Shown here in pieces: positions 1 through 14,925 of a stretch of DNA of 64,000 nucleotides. The DNA lies in assembly GCA_964036275.1 (NCBI GenBank), contig OZ038439.1, forward strand, positions 2,937,142 to 3,001,141. The letters run 5' to 3'. The translations under genes were made by a program, and so were the position numbers. The stretch is from Litoditis marina (taxonomy: Eukaryota > Nematoda > Chromadorea > Rhabditida > Rhabditidae). Numbering within the stretch: the stretch's first letter is position 1; each line of letters starts with the position of its first letter. The notes beneath the pieces were generated by a model. The model made no database searches. It was not told the DNA's origin and worked only from the letters and a program-made list of their open reading frames with translations.

Positions 1-3000
1 TTTCGCAATGTAGGTCAAAGGTACAACTACGTCAGTATTCCCGCACAAGTTCTATTGAACTTTCGCGCATTTTAAATTGAACACAATTTACGAAACCACA
101 AGTAAAACACAAACACAAAATATAGGCAGTCAAGTTTGTGTGAATGGGAAGATTAAAGTTTGTGATAACCCAAGCGCATCGGACCGGCTACACTTATTCA
201 ATATCAATCTTCGGTTATATAGGTGGCCTTCTGCTAGCGCCGTACTTAGTATGGGAGAATATGGTTTGTCCAGCATCTGAAACACTTTTGTTAAAATGTT
301 TTATTTCGCAAGGTAGGTCAAAGGTACAACTACGTCAGTATTCCCGCACAAGTTCTATTGAACTTTCGCGTATTTTAAATTGAACACAATTTACGAAACC
401 ACAAGTAAAACACAAAAACAAAATGTAGGCAGTGAAGTTTGTGTGAATGGGAAGATTAAAGTTTGTGATAACCCAAGCGCATCGGACCGGCTACACTTAT
501 TCAATATCAATCTTCGGTTATATAGGTGGCCGGCCTTCTGCTAGCGCCGTACTTAGTATGGGAGAATATTGTTTGTCCAGCATCTGAAACACTTTTGTTA
601 AAATGTTTTATTTCGCAATGTAGGTCAAAGGTACAACTACGTCAGTATTCCCGCACAAGTTCTATTGAACTATCGCGTATTTTAAATTGAACACAATTTA
701 CGAAACCACAAGTAAAACACAAAAACAAAATGTAGGCAGTCAAGTTTGTGTGAATGGGAAGATTAAAGTTTGTGATAACCCAAGCGCATCGGACCGGCTA
801 CACTTATTCAATATAAATCTTCGGTTATATAGGTGGCCTTCTGCTAGCGCCGTACTTAGTATGGGAGAATATTGTTTGTCCAGCATCTGAAACACTTTTG
901 TTAAAATGTTTTATTTCGCAATGTAGGTCAAAGGTACAACTACGTCAGTATTCCCGCACAAGTTCTATTGAACTTTCGCGCATTTTAAATTGAACACAAT
1001 TTACGAAACCACAAGTAAAACACAAACACAAAATATAGGCAGTCAAGTTTGTGTGAATGGGAAGATTAAAGTTTGTGATAACCCAAGCGCATCGGACCGG
1101 CTACACTTATTCAATATCAATCTTCGGTTATATAGGTGGCCTTCTGCTAGCGCCGTACTTAGTATGGGAGAATATGGTTTGTCCAGCATCTGAAACACTT
1201 TTGTTAAAATGTTTTATTTCGCAAGGTAGGTCAAAGGTACAACTACGTCAGTATTCCCGCACAAGTTCTATTGAACTTTCGCGTATTTTAAATTGAACAC
1301 AATTTACGAAACCACAAGTAAAACACAAAAACAAAATGTAGGCAGTCAAGTTTGTGTGAATGGGAAGATTAAAGTTTGTGATAACCCAAGCGCATCGGAC
1401 CGGCTACACTTATTCAATATCAATCTTCGGTTATATAGGTGGCCTTCTGCTAGCGCCGTACTTAGTATGGGAGAATATTGTTTGTCCAGCATCTGAAACA
1501 CTTTTGTTAAAATGTTTTATTTCGCAATGTAGGTCAAAGGTACAACTACGTCAGTATTCCCGCACAAGTTCTATTGAACTTTCGCGTATTTTAAATTGAA
1601 CACAATTTACGAAACCACAAGTAAAACACAAAAACAAAATGTAGGCAGTGAAGTTTGTGTGAATGGGAAGATTAAAGTTTGTGATAACCCAAGCGCATCG
1701 GACCGGCTACACTTATTCAATATCAATCTTCGGTTATATAGGTGGCCTTCTGCTAGCGCCGTACTTAGTATGGGAGAATATTGTTTGTCCAGCATCTGAA
1801 ACACTTTTGTTAAAATGTTTTATTTCGCAATGTAGGTCAAAGGTACAACTACGTCAGTATTCCCGCACAAGTTCTATTGAACTATCGCGTATTTTAAATT
1901 GAACACAATTTACGAAACCACAAGCAAAACACAAAAACAAAATGTAGGCAGTCAAGTTTGTGTGAATGGGAAGATTAAAGTTTGTGATAACCCAAGCGCA
2001 TCGGACCGGCTACACTTATTCAATATAAATCTTCGGTTATATAGGTGGCCTTCTGCTAGCGCCGTACTTAGTATGGGAGAATATTGTTTGTCCAGCATCT
2101 GAAACACTTTTGTTAAAATGCTTTATTTCGCAATGTAGGTCAAAGGTACAACTACGTCAGTATTCCCGCACAAGTTCTATTGAACTTTCGCGTATTTTAA
2201 ATTGAACACAATTTACGAAACCACAAGTAAAACACAAAAACAAAATGTAGGCAGTCAAGTTTGTGTGAATGGGAAGATTAAAGTTTGTGATAACCCAAGC
2301 GCATCGGACCGGCTACACTTATTCAATATCAATCTTCGGTTATATAGGTGGCCTTCTGCTAGCGCCGTACTTAGTATGGGAGAATATTGTTTGTCCAGCA
2401 TCTGAAACACTTTTGTTAAAATGTTTTATTTCGCAATGTAGGTCAAAGGTACAACTACGTCAGTATTCCCGCACAAGTTCTATTGAACTTTCGCGTATTT
2501 TAAATTGAACACAATTTACGAAACCACAAGTAAAACACAAAAACAAAATGTAGGCAGTGAAGTTTGTGTGAATGGGAAGATTAAAGTTTGTGATAACCCA
2601 AGCGCATCGGACCGGCTACACTTATTCAATATCAATCTTCGGTTATATAGGTGGCCTTCTGCTAGCGCCGTACTTAGTATGGGAGAATATTGTTTGTCCA
2701 GCATCTGAAACACTTTTGTTAAAATGTTTTATTTCGCAATGTAGGTCAAAGGTACAACTACGTCAGTATTCCCGCACAAGTTCTATTGAACTTTCGCGTA
2801 TTTTAAATTGAACACAATTTACGAAACCACAAGTAAAACACAAAAACAAAATGTAGGCAGTCAAGTTTGTGTGAATGGGAAGATTAAAGTTTGTGATAAC
2901 CCAAGCGCATCGGACCGGCTACACTTATTCAATATCAATCTTCGGTTATATAGGTGGCCTTCTGCTAACGCCGTACTTAGTATGCGAGAATATTGTTTGT

Positions 3001-6000
3001 CCAGCATCTGAAACACTTTTGTTAAAATGTTTTATTTCACAATGTAGGTCAAAGGTACAACTACGTCAGTATTCCCGCACAAGTTCTATTGAACTTTCGC
3101 GTATTTTAAATTGAACACAATTTACGAAACCACAAGTAAAACACAAAAACAAAATGTAGGCAGTCAAGTTTGTGTGAATGGGAAGATTAAAGTTTGTGAT
3201 AACCCAAGCGCATCGGACCGGCTACACTTATTCAATATCAATCTTCGGTTATATAGGTGGCCTTCTGCTAGCGCCGTACTTAGTATGGGAGAATATTGTT
3301 TGTCCAGCATCTGAAACACTTTTGTTAAAATGTTTTATTTCACAATGTAGGTCAAAGGTACAACTACGTCAGTATTCCCGCACAAGTTCTATTGAACTTT
3401 CGCGTATTTTAAATTGAACACAATTTACGAAACCACAAGTAAAACACAAAAACAAAATGTAGGCAGTCAAGTTTGTGTGAATGGGAAGATTAAAGTTTGT
3501 GATAACCCAAGCGCATCGGACCGGCTACACTTATTCAATATCAATCTTCGGTTATATAGGTGGCCTTCTGCTAGCGCCGTACTTAGTATGGGAGAATATT
3601 GTTTGTCCAGCATCTGAAACACTTTTGTTAAAATGTTTTATTTCGCAATGTAGGTCAAAGGTACAACTACGTCAGTATTCCCGCACAAGTTCTATTGAAC
3701 TTTCGCGTATTTTAAATTGAACACAATTTACGAAACCACAAGTAAAACACAAAAACAAAATGTAGGCAGTCAAGTTTGTGTGAATGGGAAGATTAAAGTT
3801 TGTGATAACCCAAGCGCATCGGACCGGCTACACTTATTCAATATCAATCTTCGGTTATATAGGTGGCCTTCTGCTAGCGCCGTACTTAGTATGGGAGAAT
3901 ATTGTTTGTCCAGCATCTGAAACACTTTTGTTAAAATGTTTTATTTCGCAATGTAGGTCAAAGGTACAACTACGTCAGTATTCTCGCACAAGTTCTATTG
4001 AACTTTCGCGTATTTTAAATTGAACACAATTTACGAAACCACAAGTAAAACACAAAAACAAAATGTAGGCAGTCAAGTTTGTGTGAATGGGAAGATTAAA
4101 GTTTGTGATAACCCAAGCGCATCGGACCGGCTACACTTATTCAATATCAATCTTCGGTTATATAGGTGGCCTTCTGCTAGCGCCGTACTTAGTTTGGGAG
4201 AATATTGTTTGTCCAGCATCTGAAACACTTTTGTTAAAATGTTTTATTTCGCAATGTAGGTCAAAGGTACAACTACGTCAGTATTCCCGCACAAGTTCTA
4301 TTGAACTTTCGCGTATTTTAAATTGAACACAATTTACGAAACCACAAGTAAAACACAAAAACAAAATGTAGGCAGTGAAGTTTGTGTGAATGGGAAGATT
4401 AAAGTTTGTGATAACCCAAGCGCATCGGACCGGCTACACTTATTCAATATCAATCTTCGGTTATATAGGTGGCCTTCTGCTAGCGCCGTACTTAGTATGG
4501 GAGAATATTGTTTGTCCAGCATCTGAAACACTTTTGTTAAAATGTTTTATTTCGCAATGTAGGTCAAAGGTACAACTACGTCAGTATTCCCGCACAAGTT
4601 CTATTGAACTTTCGCGTATTTTAAATTGAACACAATTTACGAAACCACAAGTAAAACACAAAAACAAAATGTAGGCAGTCAAGTTAGTGTGAATGGGAAG
4701 ATTAAAGTTTGTGATAACCCAAGCGCATCGGACCGGCTACACTTATTCAATATCAATCTTCGGTTATATAGGTGGCCTTCTGCTAGCGCCGTACTTAGTA
4801 TGGGAGAATATTGTTTGTCCAGCATCTGAAACACTTTTGTTAAAATGTTTTATTTCGCAATGTAGGTCAAAGGTACAACTACGTCAGTATTCCCGCACAA
4901 GTTCTATTGAACTTTCGCGTATTTTAAATTGAACACAACTTACGAAACCACAAGTAAAACACAAAAACAAAATGTAGGCAGTCAAGTTTGTGTGAATGGG
5001 AAGATTAAAGTTTGTGATAACCCAAGCGCATCGGACCGGCTACACTTATTCAATATCAATCTTCGGTTATATAGGTGGCCTTCTGCTAGCGCCGTACTTA
5101 GTATGGGAGAATATTGTTTGTCCAGCATCTGAAACACTTTTGTTAAAATGTTTTATTTCGCAATGTAGGTCAAAGGTACAACTACGTCAGTATTCCCGCA
5201 CAAGTTCTATTGAACTTTCGCGTATTTTAAATTGAACACAACTTACGAAACCACAAGTAAAACACAAAAACAAAATGTAGGCAGTCAAGTTTGTGTGAAT
5301 GGGAAGATTAAAGTTTGTGATAACCCAAGCGCATCGGACCGGCTACACTTATTCAATATCAATCTTCGGTTATATAGGTGGCCTTCTGCTAGCGCCGTAC
5401 TTAGTATGGGAGAATATTGTTTGTCCAGCATCTGAAACACTTTTGTTAAAATGTTTTATTTCGCAATGTAGGTCAAAGGTACAACTACGTCAGTATTCCC
5501 GCACAAGTTCTATTGAACTTTCGCGTATTTTAAATTGAACACAACTTACGAAACCACAAGTAAAACACAAAAACAAAATGTAGGCAGACAAGTTTGTGTG
5601 AATGGGAAGATTAAAGTTTGTGATAACCCAAGCGCATCGGACCGGCTACAATTATTCAATATCAATCTTCGGTTATATAGGTGGCCTTCTGCTAGCGCCG
5701 TACTTAGTATGGGAGAATATTGTTTGTCCAGCATCTGAAACACTTTTGTTAAAATGTTTTATTTCGCAATGTAGGTCAAAGGTACAACTACGTCAGTATT
5801 CCCGCACAAGTTCTATTGAACTTTCGCGTATTTTAAATTGAACACAATTTACGAAACCACAAGTAAAACACAAAAACAAAATGTAGGCAGTCAAGTTTGT
5901 GTGAATGGGAAGATTAAAGTTTGTGATAACCCAAGCGCATCGGACCGGCTACACTTATTCAATATCAATCTTCGGTTATATAGGTGGCCTTCTGCTAGCG

Positions 6001-7049
6001 CCGTACTTAGTATGGGAGAATATTGTTTGTCCAGCATCTGAAACACTTTTGTTAAAATGTTTTATTTCGCAATGTAGGTCAAAGGTACAACTACGTCAGT
6101 ATTCCCGCACAAGTTCTATTGAACTTTCGCGTATTTTAAATTGAACACAATTTACGAAACCACAAGTAAAACACAAAAACAAAATGTAGGCAGTCAAGTT
6201 TGTGTGAATGGGAAGATTAAAGTTTGTGATAACCCAAGCGCATCGGACCGGCTACACTTATTCAATATCAATCTTCGGTTATATAGGTGGCCTTCTGCTA
6301 GCGCCGTACTTAGTATGGGAGAATATTGTTTGTCCAGCATCTGAAACACTTTTGTTAAAATGTTTTATTTCGCAATGTAGGTCAAAGGTACAACTACGTC
6401 AGTATTCCCGCACATGTTCTATTGAACTTTCGCGTATTTTAAATTGAACACAATTTACGAAACCACAAGTAAAACACAAACACAAAATGTAGGCAGTCAA
6501 GTTTGTGTGAATGGGAAGATTAAAGTTTGTGATAACCCAAGCGCATCGGACCGGCTACACTTATTCAATATCAATCTTCGGTTATATAGGTGGCCTTCTG
6601 CTAGCGCCGTACTTAGTATGGGAGAATATTGTTTGTCCAGCATCTGAAACACTTTTATTAAAATGCTATATTTCGCAATGTAGGTCAAAGGTACAACTAC
6701 GTCAGTATTCCCGCACAAGTTCTATTGAACTTTCGCGTATTTTAAATTGAACACAATTTACGAAACCACAAGTAAAACACAAAAACAAAATGTAGGCAGT
6801 CAAGTTTGTGTGAATGGGAAGATTAAAGTTTGTGATAACCCAAGCGCATCGGACCGGCTACACTTATTCAATATCAATCTTCGGTTATATAGGTGGCCTT
6901 CTGCTAGCGCCGTACTTAGTATGGGAGAATATTGTTTGTCCAGCATCTGAAACACTTTTGTTAAAATGCTTTATTTCGCAATGTAGGTCAAAGGTACAAC
7001 TACGTCAGTATTCCCGAACAAGTTCTATTGAACTTTCGCGTATTTTAAA

Positions 7050-8870
7050 TTGAACACAATTTACGAAACCACAAGTAAAACACAAAAACAAAATGTAGGC
7101 AGTCAAGTTTGTGTGAATGGGAAGATTAAAGTTTGTGATAACCCAAGCGCATCGGACCGGCTACACTTATTCAATATCAATCTTCGGTTATATAGGTGGC
7201 CTTCTGCTAGCGCCGTACTTAGTATGGGAGAATATTGTTTGTCCAGCATCTGCAACACTTTTGTTAAAATGTTTTATTTCGCAATGTAGGTCAAAGGTAC
7301 AACTACGTCAGTATTCCCGCACAAGTTCTATTGAACTTTCGCGTATTTTAAATTGAACACAATTTACGAAACCACAAGTAAAACACAAAAACAAAATGTA
7401 GGCAGTCAAGTTTGTGTGAATGGGAAGATTAAAGTTTGTGATAACCCAAGCGCATCGGACCGGCTACACTTATTCAATATCAATCTTCGGTTATATAGGT
7501 GGCCTTCTGCTAGCGCCGTACTTAGTATGGGAGAATATTGTTTGTCCAGCATCTGAAACACTTTTGTTAAAATGTTTTATTTCGCAATCTAGGTCAAAGG
7601 TACAACTACGTCAGTATTCCCGCACAAGTTCTATTGAACTTTCGCGTGTTTTAAATTGAACACAATTTACGAAACCACAAGTAAAACACAAAAACAAAAT
7701 GTAGGCAGTCAAGTTTGTGTGAATGGGAAGATTAAAGTTTGTGATAACCCAAGCGCATCGGACCGGCTACACTTATTCAATATCAATCTTCGGTTATATA
7801 GGTGGCCTTCTGCTAGCGCCGTACTTAGTATTGGAGAATATTGTTTGTCCAGCATCTGAAACACTTTTGTTAAAATGATTTATTTCGCAATGTAGGTCAA
7901 AGGTACAACTACGTCAGTATTCCCGCACAAGTTCTATTGAACTTTCGCGTATTTTAAATTGAACACAATTTACGAAACCACAAGTAAAACACAAAAACAA
8001 AATGTAGGCAGTCAAGTTTGTGTGAATGGGAAGATTAAAGTTTGTGATAACCCAAGCGCATCGGACCGGCTACACTTATTCAATATCAATCTTCGGTTAT
8101 ATAGGTGGCCTTCTGCTAGCGCCGTACTTAGTATGGGAGAATATTGTTTGTCCAGCATCTGCAACACTTTTGTTAAAATGTTTTATTTCGCAATGTAGGT
8201 CAAAGGTACAACTACGTCAGTATTCCCGCACAAGTTCTATTGAACTTTCGCGTATTTTAAATTGAACACAATTTACGAAACCACAAGTAAAACACAAAAA
8301 CAAAATGTAGGCAGTCAAGTTTGTGTGAATGGGAAGATTAAAGTTTGTGATAACCCAAGCGCATCGGACCGGCTACACTTATTCAATATCAATCTTCGGT
8401 TATATAGGTGGCCTTCTGCTAGCGCCGTACTTAGTATGGGAGAATATTGTTTGTCCAGCATCTGAAACACTTTTGTTAAAATGTTTTATTTCGCAATCTA
8501 GGTCAAAGGTACAACTACGTCAGTATTCCCGCACAAGTTCTATTGAACTTTCGCGTGTTTTAAATTGAACACAATTTACGAAACCACAAGTAAAACACAA
8601 AAACAAAATGTAGGCAGTCAAGTTTGTGTGAATGGGAAGATTAAAGTTTGTGATAACCCAAGCGCATCGGACCGGCTACACTTATTCAATATCAATCTTC
8701 GGTTATATAGGTGGCCTTCTGCTAGCGCCGTACTTAGTATTGGAGAATATTGTTTGTCCAGCATCTGAAACACTTTTGTTAAAATGATTTATTTCGCAAT
8801 GTAGGTCAAAGGTACAACTACGTCAGTATTCCCGCACAAGTTCTATTGAACTTTCGCGTATTTTAAATTG
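7050..8870 (+). repeat. 909-bp (3-unit) higher-order duplication
   Basis: A run of private variants recurs exactly 909 bp apart: TGCAACAC at 7251 and 8160, GCAATCTAGG near 7585 and 8494, GCGTGTT near 7645 and 8554, and AGTATTGG near 7828 and 8737. This is a recent tandem duplication of a three-unit block within block 1. The outer limits are approximate. Confidence 0.85.
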
Positions 8871-9170
8871 AACACAATTTACGAAACCACAAGTAAAACA
8901 CAAAAACAAAATGTAGGCAGTCAAGTTTGTGTGAATGGGAAGATTAAAGTTTGTGATAACCCAAGCGCATCGGACCGGCTACACTTATTCAATATCAATC
9001 TTCGGTTATATAGGTGGCCTTCTGCTAGCGCCGTACTTAGTATGGGAGAATATTGTTTGTCCAGCATCTGAAACACTTTTGTTAAAATGATTTATTTCGC
9101 AATGTAGGTCAAAGGTACAACTACGTCAGTATTCCCGCACAAGTTCTATTGAACTTTCGCGTATTTTAAA

Positions 9171-12100
9171 TTGAACACAATTTACGAAACCACAAGTAAA
9201 ACACAAAAACAAAATGTAGGCAGTCAAGTTTGTGTGAATGGGAAGATTAAAGTTTGTGATAACCCAAGCGCATCGGACCGGCTACACTTATTCAATATCA
9301 ATCCTCGGTTATATAGGTGGCCTTCTGCTAGCGCCGTACTTAGTATGGGAGAATATTGTTTGTCCAGCATCTGAAACACTTTTGTTAAAATGTTTTATTT
9401 CGCAAGGTAGGTCAAAGGTACAACTACGTCAGTATTCCCGCACAAGTTCTATTGAACTTTCGCGTATTTTAAATTGAACACAATTTACGAAACCACAAGT
9501 AAAACACAAAAACAAAATGTAGGCAGTCAAGTTTGTGTGAATGGGAAGACTAAAGTTTGTGATAACCCAAGCGCATCGGACCGGCTACACTTATTCAATA
9601 TCAATCTTCGGTTATATAGGTGGCCTTCTGCTAGCGCCGTACTTAGTATGGGAGAATATTGTTTGTCCAGCATCTGAAACACTTTTGTTAAAATGTTTTA
9701 TTTCGCAATGTAGGTCAAAGGTACAACTACGTCAGTATTCCCGCACAAGTTCTATTGAACTTTCGCGTATTTTAAATTGAACACAATTTACGAAACCACA
9801 AGTAAAACAAAAAAACAAAATGTAGGCAGTCAAGTTTGTGTGAATGGGAAGATTAAAGTTTGTGATAACCCAAGCGCATCGGACCGGCTACACTTATTCA
9901 ATATCAATCTTCGGTTATATAGGTGGCCTTCTGCTAGCGCCGTACTTAGTTTGGGAGAATATTGTTTGTCCAGCATCTGAAACACTTTTGTTAAAATGTT
10001 TTATTTCGCAATGTAGGTCAAAGGTACAACTACGTCAGTATTCCCGCACAAGTTCTATTGAACTTTCGCGTATTTTAAATTGAACACAATTTACGAAACC
10101 ACAAGTAAAACACAAAAACAAAATGTAGGCAGTCAAGTTTGTGTGAATGGGAAGATTAAAGTTTGTGATAACCCAAGCGCATCGGACCGGCTACACTTAT
10201 TCAATATCAATCTTCGGTTATATAGGTGGCCTTCTGCTAGCGCCGTACGTAGTATGGGAGAATATTGTTTGTCCAGCATCTGAAACACTTTTGTTAAAAT
10301 GTTTTATTTCGCAATGTAGGTCAAAGGTACAACTACGTCAGTATTCCCGCACAAGTTCTATTGAACTTTCGCGTATTTTAAATTGAACACAACTTACGAA
10401 ACCACAAGTAAAACACAAAAACAAAATGTAGGCAGTCAAGTTTGTGTATGGGAAGATTAAAGTTTGTGATAACCCAAGCGCATCGGACCGGCTACACTTA
10501 TTCAATATCAATCTTCGGTTATATAGGTGGCCTTCTGCTAGCGCCGTACTTAGTATGGGAGAATATTGTTTGTCCAGCATCTGAAACACTTTTGTTAAAA
10601 TGATTTATTTCGCAATGTAGGTCAAAGGTACAACTACGTCAGTATTCCCGCACAAGTTCTATTGAACTTTCGCGTATTTTAAATTGAACACAATTTACGA
10701 AACCACAAGTAAAACACAAAAACAAAATGTAGGCAGTCAAGTTTGTGTGAATGGGAAGATTAAAGTTTGTGATAACCCAAGCGCATCGGACCGGCTACAC
10801 TTATTCAATATCAATCTTCGGTTATATAGGTGGCCTTCTGCTAGCGCCGTACTTAGTATGGGAGAATATTGTTTGTCCAGCATCTGAAACACTTTTGTTA
10901 AAATGATTTATTTCGCAATGTAGGTCAAAGGTACAACTACGTCAGTATTCCCGCACAAGTTCTATTGAACTTTCGCGTATTTTAAATTGAACACAATTTA
11001 CGAAACCACAAGTAAAACACAAAAACAAAATGTAGGCAGTCAAGTTTGTGTGAATGGGAAGATTAAAGTTTGTGATAACCCAAGCGCATCGGACCGGCTA
11101 CACTTATTCAATATCAATCCTCGGTTATATAGGTGGCCTTCTGCTAGCGCCGTACTTAGTATGGGAGAATATTGTTTGTCCAGCATCTGAAACACTTTTG
11201 TTAAAATGTTTTATTTCGCAAGGTAGGTCAAAGGTACAACTACGTCAGTATTCCCGCACAAGTTCTATTGAACTTTCGCGTATTTTAAATTGAACACAAT
11301 TTACGAAACCACAAGTAAAACACAAAAACAAAATGTAGGCAGTCAAGTTTGTGTGAATGGGAAGATTAAAGTTTGTGATAACCCAAGCGCATCGGACCGG
11401 CTACACTTATTCAATATCAATCTTCGGTTATATAGGTGGCCTTCTGCTAGCGCCGTACTTAGTATGGGAGAATATTGTTTGTCCAGCATCTGAAACACTT
11501 TTGTTAAAATGTTTTATTTCGCAATGTAGGTCAAAGGTACAACTACGTCAGTATTCCCGCACAAGTTCTATTGAACTTTCGCGTATTTTAAATTGAACAC
11601 AATTTACGAAACCACAAGTAAAACACAAAAACAAAATGTAGGCAGTCAAGTTTGTGTGAATGGGAAGATTAAAGTTTGTGATAACCCAAGCGCATCGGAC
11701 CGGCTACACTTATTCAATATCAATCTTCGGTTATATAGGTGGCCTTCTGCTAGCGCCGTACTTAGTTTGGGAGAATATTGTTTGTCCAGCATCTGAAACA
11801 CTTTTGTTAAAATGTTTTATTTCGCAATGTAGGTCAAAGGTACAACTACGTCAGTATTCCCGAACAAGTTCTATTGAACTTTCGCGTATTTTAAATTGAA
11901 CACAATTTACGAAACCACAAGTAAAACACAAACACAAAATGTAGGCAGTCAAGTTTGTGTGAATGGGAAGATTAAAGTTTGTGATAACCCAAGCGCATCG
12001 GACCGGCTACACTTATTCAATATCAATCTTCGGTTATATAGGTGGCCTTCTGCTAGCGCCGTACTTAGTATGGGAGAATATTGTTTGTCCAGCATCTGAA

Positions 12101-13620
12101 ACACTTTTATTAAAATGCTATATTTCGCAATGTAGGTCAAAGGTACAACTACGTCAGTATTCCCGCACAAGTTCTATTGAACTTTCGCGTATTTTAAATT
12201 GAACACAATTTACGAAACCACAAGTAAAACACAAAAACAAAATGTAGGCAGTCAAGTTTGTGTGAATGGGAAGATTAAAGTTTGTGATAACCCAAGCGCA
12301 TCGGACCGGCTACACTTATTCAATATCAATCTTCGGTTATATAGGTGGCCTTCTGCTAGCGCCGTACTTAGTATGGGAGAATATTGTTTGTCCAGCATCT
12401 GAAACACTTTTGTTAAAATGATTTATTTCGCAATGTAGGTCAAAGGTACAACTACGTCAGTATTCCCGCACAAGTTCTATTGAACTTTCGCGTATTTTAA
12501 ATTGAACACAATTTACGAAACCACAAGTAAAACACAAAAACAAAATGTAGGCAGTCAAGTTTGTGTGAATGGGAAGATTAAAGTTTGTGATAACCCAAGC
12601 GCATCGGACCGGCTACACTTATTCAATATCAATCTTCGGTTATATAGGTGGCCTTCTGCTAGCGCCGTACTTAGTATGGGAGAATATTGTTTGTCCAGCA
12701 TCTGAAACACTTTTGTTAAAATGATTTATTTCGCAATGTAGGTCAAAGGTACAACTACGTCAGTATTCCCGCACAAGTTCTATTGAACTTTCGCGTATTT
12801 TAAATTGAACACAATTTACGAAACCACAAGTAAAACACAAAAACAAAATGTAGGCAGTCACGTTTGTGTGAATGGGAAGATTAAAGTTTGTGATAACCCA
12901 AGCGCATCGGACCGGCTACACTTATTCAATATCAATCCTCGGTTATATAGGTGGCCTTCTGCTAGCGCCGTACTTAGTATGGGAGAATATTGTTTGTCCA
13001 GCATCTGAAACACTTTTGTTAAAATGTTTTATTTCGCAAGGTAGGTCAAAGGTACAACTACGTCAGTATTCCCGCACAAGTTCTATTGAACTTTCGCGTA
13101 TTTTAAATTGAACACAATTTACGAAACCACAAGTAAAACACAAAAACAAAATGTAGGCAGTCAAGTTTGTGTGAATGGGAAGATTAAAGTTTGTGATAAC
13201 CCAAGCGCATCGGACCGGCTACACTTATTCAATATCAATCTTCGGTTATATAGGTGGCCTTCTGCTAGCGCCGTACTTAGTATGGGAGAATATTGTTTGT
13301 CCAGCATCTGAAACACTTTTGTTAAAATGTTTTATTTCGCAATGTAGGTCAAAGGTACAACTACGTCAGTATTCCCGCACAAGTTCTATTGAACTTTCGC
13401 GTATTTTAAATTGAACACAATTTACGAAACCACAAGTAAAACACAAAAACAAAATGTAGGCAGTCAAGTTTGTGTGAATGGGAAGATTAAAGTTTGTGAT
13501 AACCCAAGCGCATCGGACCGGCTACACTTATTCAATATCAATCTTCGGTTATATAGGTGGCCTTCTGCTAGCGCCGTACTTAGTTTGGGAGAATATTGTT
13601 TGTCCAGCATCTGAAACACT
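9171..13620 (+). repeat. 1818-bp (6-unit) higher-order repeat
   Basis: The variant AATCCTCGG occurs at 9300, 11116 and 12934, and AGTTTGGG at 9948, 11764 and 13582. The spacings are 1816 and 1818 bp, the first being short because of the 2-bp loss near 10447. The accompanying GCAAGGTAGG variant follows the same period. A six-unit block was therefore amplified at least three times. The limits are approximate. Confidence 0.85.
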
Positions 13621-14925
13621 TTTGTTAAAATGTTTTATTTCGCAATGTAGGTCAAAGGTACAACTACGTCAGTATTCCCTTACAAGTTCTATTGAACTTT
13701 CGCGTATTTTAAATTGAACACAATTTACGAAACCACAAGTAAAACACAAACACAAAATGTAGGCAGTCAAGTTTGTGTGAATGGGAAGATTAAAGTTTGT
13801 GATAACCCAAGCGCATCGGACCGGCTACACTTATTCAATATCAATCTTCGGTTATATAGGTGGCCTTCTGCTAGCGCCGTACTTAGTATGGGAGAATATT
13901 GTTTGTCCAGCATCTGAAACACTTTTATTAAAATGCTATATTTCGCAATGTAGGTCAAAGGTACAACTACGTCAGTATTCCCGCACAAGTTCTATTGAAC
14001 TTTCGCGTATTTTAAATTGAACACAATTTACGAAACCACAAGTAAAACACAAAAACAAAATGTAGGCAGTCAAGTTTGTGTGAATGGGAAGATTAAAGTT
14101 TGTGATAACCCAAGCGCATCGGACCGGCTACACTTATTCAATATCAATCTTCGGTTATATAGGTGGCCTTCTGCTAGCGCCGTACTTAGTATGGGAGAAT
14201 ATTGTTTGTCCAGCATCTGAAACACTTTTGTTAAAATGTTTTATTTCGCAATGTAGGTCAAAGGTACAACTACGTCAGTATTCCCGAACAAGTTCTATTG
14301 AACTTTCGCGTATTTTAAATTGAACACAATTTACGAAACCACAAGTAAAACACAAAAACAAAATGTAGGCAGTCAAGTTTGTGTGAATGGGAAGATTAAA
14401 GTTTGTGATAACCCAAGCGCATCGGACCGGCTACACTTATTCAATATCAATCTTCGGTTATATAGGTGGCCTTCTGCTAGCGCCGTACTTAGTATGGGAG
14501 AATATTGTTTGTCCAGCATCTGAAACACTTTTGTTAAAATGTTTTATTTCGCAATGTAGGTCAAAGGTACAACTACGTCAGTATTCCCGCACAAGTTCTA
14601 TTGAACTTTCGCGTATTTTAAATTGAACACAATTTACGAAACCACAAGTAAAACACAAACACAAAATGTAGGCAGTCAAGTTTGTGTGAATGAGAAGATT
14701 AAAGTTTGTGATAACCCAAGCGCATCGGACCGGCTACACTTATTCAATATCAATCTTCGGTTATATAGGTGGCCTTCTGCTAGCGCCGTACTTAGTATGG
14801 GAGAATATTGTTTGTCCAGCATCTGAAACACTTTTATTAAAATGCTATATTTCGCAATGTAGGTCAAAGGTACAACTACGTCAGTATTCCCGCACAAGTT
14901 CTATTGAACTTTCGCGTATTTTAAA

